This document shows positions 61,501-64,000 of a DNA stretch of 64,000 nt, one piece after another. Positions within the stretch are counted from its first letter, which is position 1. Each line of letters starts with the position of its first letter. Below the pieces are notes generated by a model. The model was not told where the DNA came from, did no database searches, and saw only the letters and a program-made list of their open reading frames with translations. The translations under genes were made by a program, and so were the position numbers. Origin of the DNA: Acanthaster planci (taxonomy: Eukaryota > Echinodermata > Asteroidea > Valvatida > Acanthasteridae); contig NW_019091528.1 of NCBI RefSeq assembly GCF_001949145.1, positions 388,425-452,424 on the forward strand, in the 5' to 3' direction.

Positions 61501-64000
61501 GAGAACATTTAAACCCACTCCGGTGAATTCTGTATACAGCACTGGCTAATGTCTGTACTTGTCCCCATGCTCTAGTGAGAGACTGATTGCACCCGCTAAG
61601 CCACGTGATCTATAATGGATGTCAGACGTCAACAGACATGGTGTAATTCCATAGCAAAGAGCATCATGGGTGTAATTTACCAAAAGTAAAGGCAACGGTC
61701 GGTAAATTACTCAGATTTATGATTTGCTGAGTACAAAACCCAAAATCTGCTTTATTTTTGGTAAACAACACAAAACACACTTCGCTATTGAAAGACGCCA
61801 TGTTGATTGACATTTGATTCCCACTATACATGTAGGTCATGTGACTTAACGAGCATAATCGGTTTATTCGCACCAAGTTTGGACAAACACAGGCTCATAC
61901 CACATAGTGTGGATGGAGCCCTCAAGTGGCCAATGCCAGGCATGGTAGCAAATATTGCTCCGTGACGTTGTCTTGTAGTTTAAAAACTAGTAATGCAGCA
62001 AGAAACATGACACAAATCTTGAACAATTGACCACCAAGTGACAGTATTTGTCAAGCCCAACTTTGTAAGGGACTGTGGCCATGGAATCATGCCATTTGTA
62101 AAAAAAGTCTGTGTTTTCGGCCGAAAATAATACCACATTTAGGCTAAGTTTGTCACTGAATAATGTTGCCCATCAAACTCACCATACAGGGTACCGACTA
62201 GGTGCTTACATGTACACATAAATTAAAAAGATGAACAAAAAAAATTTACTGGAGCAGGAATCAAACCTACAACCTCCAGAGCACTGTACCAGTTCTTTAA
62301 AAACTGATTTTCCCAGTCCAGTTTTGGTGACTGCTCCCATTTGTCAATATCTTTGTTCAGGTGTGTCAAAAGCCATAAAATCCCCGACACCATATAGAGG
62401 AATAATACCACGGGCAAGTGGTTAAGGCCCTTTTTCCCCCATTAACTGGTTCTAGTTTTGCATCAGTTTTGCATCTGAGTTATCAAGCACAACGGGGTAT
62501 GCAAAGGATGTCGTGTATAGTGGTCATTTGGTACGGCAATTTATGGTCGCCGATGCACCCGAGGCCTACATGTACCTCAGTAATTTCTTTGGTGATGTGT
62601 TTATGATGGTGCTCAGCGGCGTGAACTACAGCTTTCAAAATCATTTATATTTTTTTAGTCCAGAAGACAAGAACCCTACCTTTGTAAGAATCAAGTGAAT
62701 TCCAGTAATTTGTAGTTAAAGTCGCTGTCAAATGTGGGCACAAACATTGAGGAATGTGACACTCAGCCTTACGTAGTTCAGCGTGCTAGTTGTTGCATTA
62801 TTGTTAAACTTCAACTGAACGGTTTCATGGGTCATGGTATTGAATGGTAAATACACAAGGAAAACTGATCAGCACTTACGTAAATGAAAATCATTATTAC
62901 TGGCTAATGTACATGCCACCTGCTTCTACGTAATCATTCATTAGTACCCACTCATGAGGGAAATTGACAAAGAGCCTAAGCATGGAAGGGCACTTGAGCA
63001 GGATCACGTCCTTGAGCTTTCGCTCTGATGTCCATGGTCTCCCGTGCAGATGCTGTGGAATCTATTTGTGACGTTTCCTTGTGGCTTTGGTACCTGTTTC
63101 AGTGTCACATGTGAGCAGGCAACACTGGCCATCTACAGTTTCTACATGGAGTCAGTTGTTTGAGAGTTGGATATCATGGGGGCAGGTGCAAAACCAATTC
63201 TTTTGGGGGTGGGGAAGCCGCAAAAATTTGAAGACTTCTTTATGGAACCTTTTTGGTCTTTTGGAAAGGTGAAAATAAGTTTAAGAGCTTTTTACACCTC
63301 TGGGTAGAAAGGAATGATAAATAACCTCAAAACTCATTCTCCCATACTCACCAATATCCCCCCAAATTGCCTGAATACCATGGCACCTGGTTCCACGGCC
63401 ACTCCCCCCCCTTTTCTCCTGGATTTACACCAGTGATGCCTAGAACATTGACCACACAAGGGAACAATTTTGTAAGGGACATTTGTAAGACCATTCTTGC
63501 ATCAGCCATACTGTACCTGCCAAGTTGGGACCATTATCTCCCCCCCTGGGAAAAAGTGGGGTGGGGGTCAGTGGCCACACCTCCCCCCTCCACCCCTTCC
63601 ACTGCCAGTTGTTCACTGATATGTAGGATGTGTTTACTGAATTTTTACAGACACCAGTTCAAAGATTTGTTGTCCCCTCTCTTGGGAAGGAATTGTCCAA
63701 CACACTAACCAGGGGCCAATTTCATAGAGCTGCTTAAGCACAAAATTTGCTTCAGCGCGAGAAAACCTTACTTGATAAATCAGGTAACCAGCCAAAACTC
63801 CATGTGATGTATATTGTTTTGGGATTGTATTTAGCTGTCTTTTTGGTTAGCATGACAATCTGATTGAGTTTTAGCTGGTAACCTGTGTTGACTAAGCAAA
63901 GTTTTTTCCGGCTTAAGCAAATTTTGTGCTTTTGTTGTTGTCTGTTTTAATTCCTACAGCTTCTACCACGGCAAGTTATCCAGACTAGAAGCCGAGAAGC
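34123..64000 (+). CDS. SHB: SHB-family SH2-domain adaptor protein (seven exons, 3' end beyond window)
   Basis: A cytoplasmic adaptor that links tyrosine kinases to downstream partners through phospho-tyrosine motifs and a C-terminal SH2 domain. Exons are 34123-34512, 49992-50139, 51490-51582, 52562-52654, 59644-60141, 61202-61367 and 63960 onwards. All junctions are GT/AG and phases agree (0, 1, 1, 1, 1, 2). Family landmarks: a PPKRDYTD-type N-terminus, DDYSDPKD (as DYADPFD in SHB), DDYDQPWEW (as DEYDQPWEW), and GEKIDPNLSLDEQ followed by FYHGKLSRLEAEK, the start of the SH2 domain. About 476 residues are visible. YxxP motifs, typical Crk-type SH2 ligands, occur seven times: YSDP, YSVP, YSLP twice, YEEP, YDNP and YDQP. 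I cannot tell which vertebrate paralogue (SHB, SHD, SHE or SHF) is closest, and it is probably pro-orthologous. Most of the SH2 domain lies outside the window. Confidence 0.9.
38848..39048 (+). repeat. four-copy tandem repeat, 49-52 bp, each with an octamer motif
   Basis: Units start at 38848, 38900, 38949 and 38998. Each has gtactgtttgatt, tatgct[ac]atgcaaatt and (except the last) tagtatttgat-like sequence. Every unit holds the octamer ATGCAAAT (38869, 38921, 38970, 39019), the classic POU/Oct factor site. In three units it is preceded by an overlapping ATGCTAAT. Confidence 0.9.
42743..42771. repeat. (TACATG)n microsatellite
   Basis: The longest clean run of the palindromic hexamer seen here, about four and a half units of tacatg. 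It is one of many shorter dispersed runs between about 35 and 59 kb. Confidence 0.85.
47113..47369 (+). repeat. three-copy tandem repeat (about 82-89 bp) bounded by TACATG
   Basis: Copies begin at gtagtcataaaattacagtg near 47126, 47215 and 47297. Each runs through gttgccaaccagggaagacc to aaaaaatgacgtga and is almost identical to the others. Periods are 89 and 82 bp; the 7-bp difference lies in the tgtac/acatg junction. The copies are joined by short acatgtac stretches. Confidence 0.92.
47517..47702 (+). repeat. minisatellite, 28-bp unit with TACATG length variation
   Basis: Seven copies of cttggacaggtacat, followed by variable lengths of acatgtacatgta. Full units are 28 bp and others are shortened within the TACATG part. 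The open frames that cross it on both strands are repeat artefacts. Confidence 0.9.
49307..49904. mobile_element. nonautonomous piggyBac-type element with TTAA target duplication
   Basis: TTAA at 49307-49310 and again at 49901-49904 flank a 590-bp element (49311-49900). Its ends are inverted: ccacttcctgccgggg on the left and ccacttcatgctgggg read inward on the right, 14 of 16 matching. TTAA duplications with 5'-CC ends and a GCCGGGG-like inner block are typical of piggyBac elements. Near the left end are further short palindromic words (ctccggaatcggag). No transposase is encoded. Confidence 0.85.
49992..50139 (+). CDS. SHB: SHB-family exon 2 (contains first DDYS-PY module)
   Basis: A 148-nt exon, phase 0 to 1, with acceptor ctcatgcag and donor gtaagt. 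It encodes PIVLDDYSDPKDVLKAAM, then ESGFIPP and RPYAEDDYSVPYEMIK. The second half is homologous to the whole of exons 3 and 4. It has YSDP and YSVP, both of YxxP type. DDYSDP matches the DYADPFD motif of vertebrate SHB. Confidence 0.88.
50140..51489 (+). other. SHB-family intron 2
   Basis: An intron of 1350 nt. Contains no recognisable exon or transposon and only a few TACATG words. Confidence 0.75.
51490..51582 (+). CDS. SHB: SHB-family exon 3 (93-nt tyrosine-module exon)
   Basis: Exactly 93 nt, phase 1 to 1. The acceptor tgcttctcaag keeps the frame, and the donor is gtaagt. It encodes MRSGLLPEDGPIPNQ, then PYADDDYSLPYDIVK. It aligns along its whole length with exon 4 and with the 3' half of exon 2. 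It holds one YxxP (YSLP). Because the exon is symmetric, skipping it would keep the frame. Confidence 0.87.
51583..52561 (+). other. SHB-family intron 3
   Basis: An intron of 979 nt holding the 27-bp minisatellite (51841-52110) and a (TC)n tract just before it. Confidence 0.75.
51841..52110 (+). repeat. 27-bp minisatellite, nine perfect copies plus one decayed
   Basis: The unit tcaaatcagatcatgaatcc + tagcaca repeats nine times without a difference from 51841 to 52083. A tenth, diverged copy follows to about 52110. The unit is a multiple of three, so it stays open and would encode SNQIMNPST repeats, but splice signals and position point to an intron. Confidence 0.95.
52562..52654 (+). CDS. 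SHB: SHB-family exon 4 (93-nt tyrosine-module exon)
   Basis: Exactly 93 nt, phase 1 to 1, the same size and phase as exon 3. The acceptor is gttgccgtag and the donor is gtaagt. It encodes TKHHIPEEGWDPNRMAIP, then EDDYSLPYDVIK. It contains YSLP. The tract before the acceptor is pyrimidine-rich but interrupted, so splicing may be weak or regulated (inference). Confidence 0.86.
52655..59643 (+). other. SHB-family intron 4 (7.0 kb)
   Basis: No further exon was recognised. TACATG words are scattered through it. Several open frames (for example 57231-57686 minus and 55386-55661 plus) lack domains and splice context. A G-rich/T-rich simple tract occurs near 57555-57595. Confidence 0.6.
59644..60141 (+). 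CDS. SHB: SHB-family exon 5 (proline-rich linker with two PWEW motifs)
   Basis: A 498-nt exon, phase 1 to 1, with acceptor cttgttttcag and donor gtgggg. It encodes a polar, Pro/Ser/Glu-rich linker: LKKQPPPSKGK, QYEEPPDTSE, GEYDNPWEW, an Arg/Ser basic patch (KRSRSKSD), and DDYDQPWEW. The last matches the DEYDQPWEW motif of vertebrate SHB proteins, and here it occurs twice in related form. If the donor is not used, the frame reads on to a TAG at 60156-60158, which would give a product lacking the SH2 domain. Confidence 0.9.
60142..61201 (+). other. SHB-family intron 5
   Basis: An intron of 1060 nt with donor gtgggg and acceptor tgcctttcag. Nothing else was recognised. Confidence 0.75.
61202..61367 (+). 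CDS. SHB: SHB-family exon 6 (linker before SH2)
   Basis: A 166-nt exon, phase 1 to 2. It encodes KEKQSLVSRSGASTPDNL, a basic RGSPRKL segment, then GEKIDPNLSLDEQ. The last part corresponds to the GERVDP...LEKQ segment directly before the SH2 domain in SHB. The acceptor is tgcctttcag and the donor is gtgagg. Confidence 0.88.
62240..62345 (-). repeat. possible decayed tRNA-derived SINE
   Basis: Read on the minus strand, ggttgtaggtttgattcctg resembles a tRNA B-box/T-arm. It is preceded by actggtacagtgctctgg, which looks like tRNA anticodon-arm sequence. The A-box is not clear, and limits are approximate. Confidence 0.4.
63705..63931. mobile_element. foldback MITE next to the SH2 exon
   Basis: The left arm (about 63732-63800) has cttaagcacaaaatttgctt, then caggtaaccagccaaaactc. 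The right arm (about 63845-63931) holds their inverted counterparts (gagttttagctggtaacctg, aagcaaattttgtgctt). The left end starts ggggccaatttcatagagct, a word I associate with a common foldback repeat of marine deuterostomes (from memory, not checked). No coding capacity. Confidence 0.82.
63960..64000 (+). CDS. SHB: SHB-family exon 7 (start of SH2 domain, cut by window end)
   Basis: The acceptor ttcctacag joins phase 2 from exon 6 and gives S-FYHGKLSRLEAEK. This is the first strand and helix alpha-A of an SH2 domain, where the usual Trp is replaced by Phe. The phosphotyrosine-binding FLVRxS Arg lies beyond the window, so function of the domain cannot be judged here. Confidence 0.88.

Larger units (their letters stand above)
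61368..63959 (+). other. SHB-family intron 6
   Basis: An intron of 2592 nt. It holds a SINE-like segment around 62230-62400 and a foldback MITE at about 63705-63931 close to the acceptor. Confidence 0.7.

Overview
The window is animal nuclear DNA. It has split genes with GT/AG introns, long intergenic stretches, decayed retrotransposon and DNA-transposon remnants, short foldback elements (MITEs) and a 300-base assembly gap at 28852-29151. Many short runs of the palindromic hexamer TACATG, 'taggcctac'-like words and a foldback repeat at 63.7 kb point to a marine invertebrate deuterostome. My guess is an echinoderm such as a sea star, but this rests on sequence style and not on a database match.

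Layout. 0.7-2.0 kb: dead non-LTR retrotransposon. 2.9-4.0 kb (minus): intact single-exon class A GPCR. 4.0-11.5 kb: nothing I can support. 11.7-16.1 kb (minus): SLC34-type sodium/phosphate cotransporter in five recognisable exons, with a one-base frameshift in the last exon and a foldback repeat just after its stop codon. 16-26 kb: intergenic DNA with a 177-bp palindromic MITE, two small duplications and a decayed piggyBac transposase (23.9-26.3 kb, minus). 26.45 kb: mariner/pogo-like MITE. 30.8-31.6 kb (minus): single-exon TMEM186, a mitochondrial complex I assembly factor. 34.1 kb to the window end (plus): a large SHB-family SH2 adaptor gene with seven exons located, cut by the window edge at the start of its SH2 domain.

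The SHB-family gene is the most informative object. Its middle contains a run of homologous exons. The 3' half of exon 2, all of exon 3 and all of exon 4 each encode a variant of a DDYS[VL]PY tyrosine module. Exons 3 and 4 are both exactly 93 nt and phase 1-1, so they can be skipped or duplicated without changing frame. Seven YxxP motifs and two PWEW motifs lie upstream of the SH2 domain. Its introns carry the window's dense TACATG/TACATGTA repeats, several tandem repeats (including four octamer ATGCAAAT motifs at about 50-bp spacing), a 590-bp piggyBac-type nonautonomous element ending 87 bp before exon 2, and a foldback MITE ending 28 bp before the SH2 exon.

The genes are ordinary, separately functioning animal genes. 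There is no operon, CRISPR array or prokaryotic-type system. I found no convincing wholly new biological system. The observations most worth following are the tandem exon module, the octamer cluster, the transposons lying against splice acceptors, and the frameshift in the phosphate transporter.
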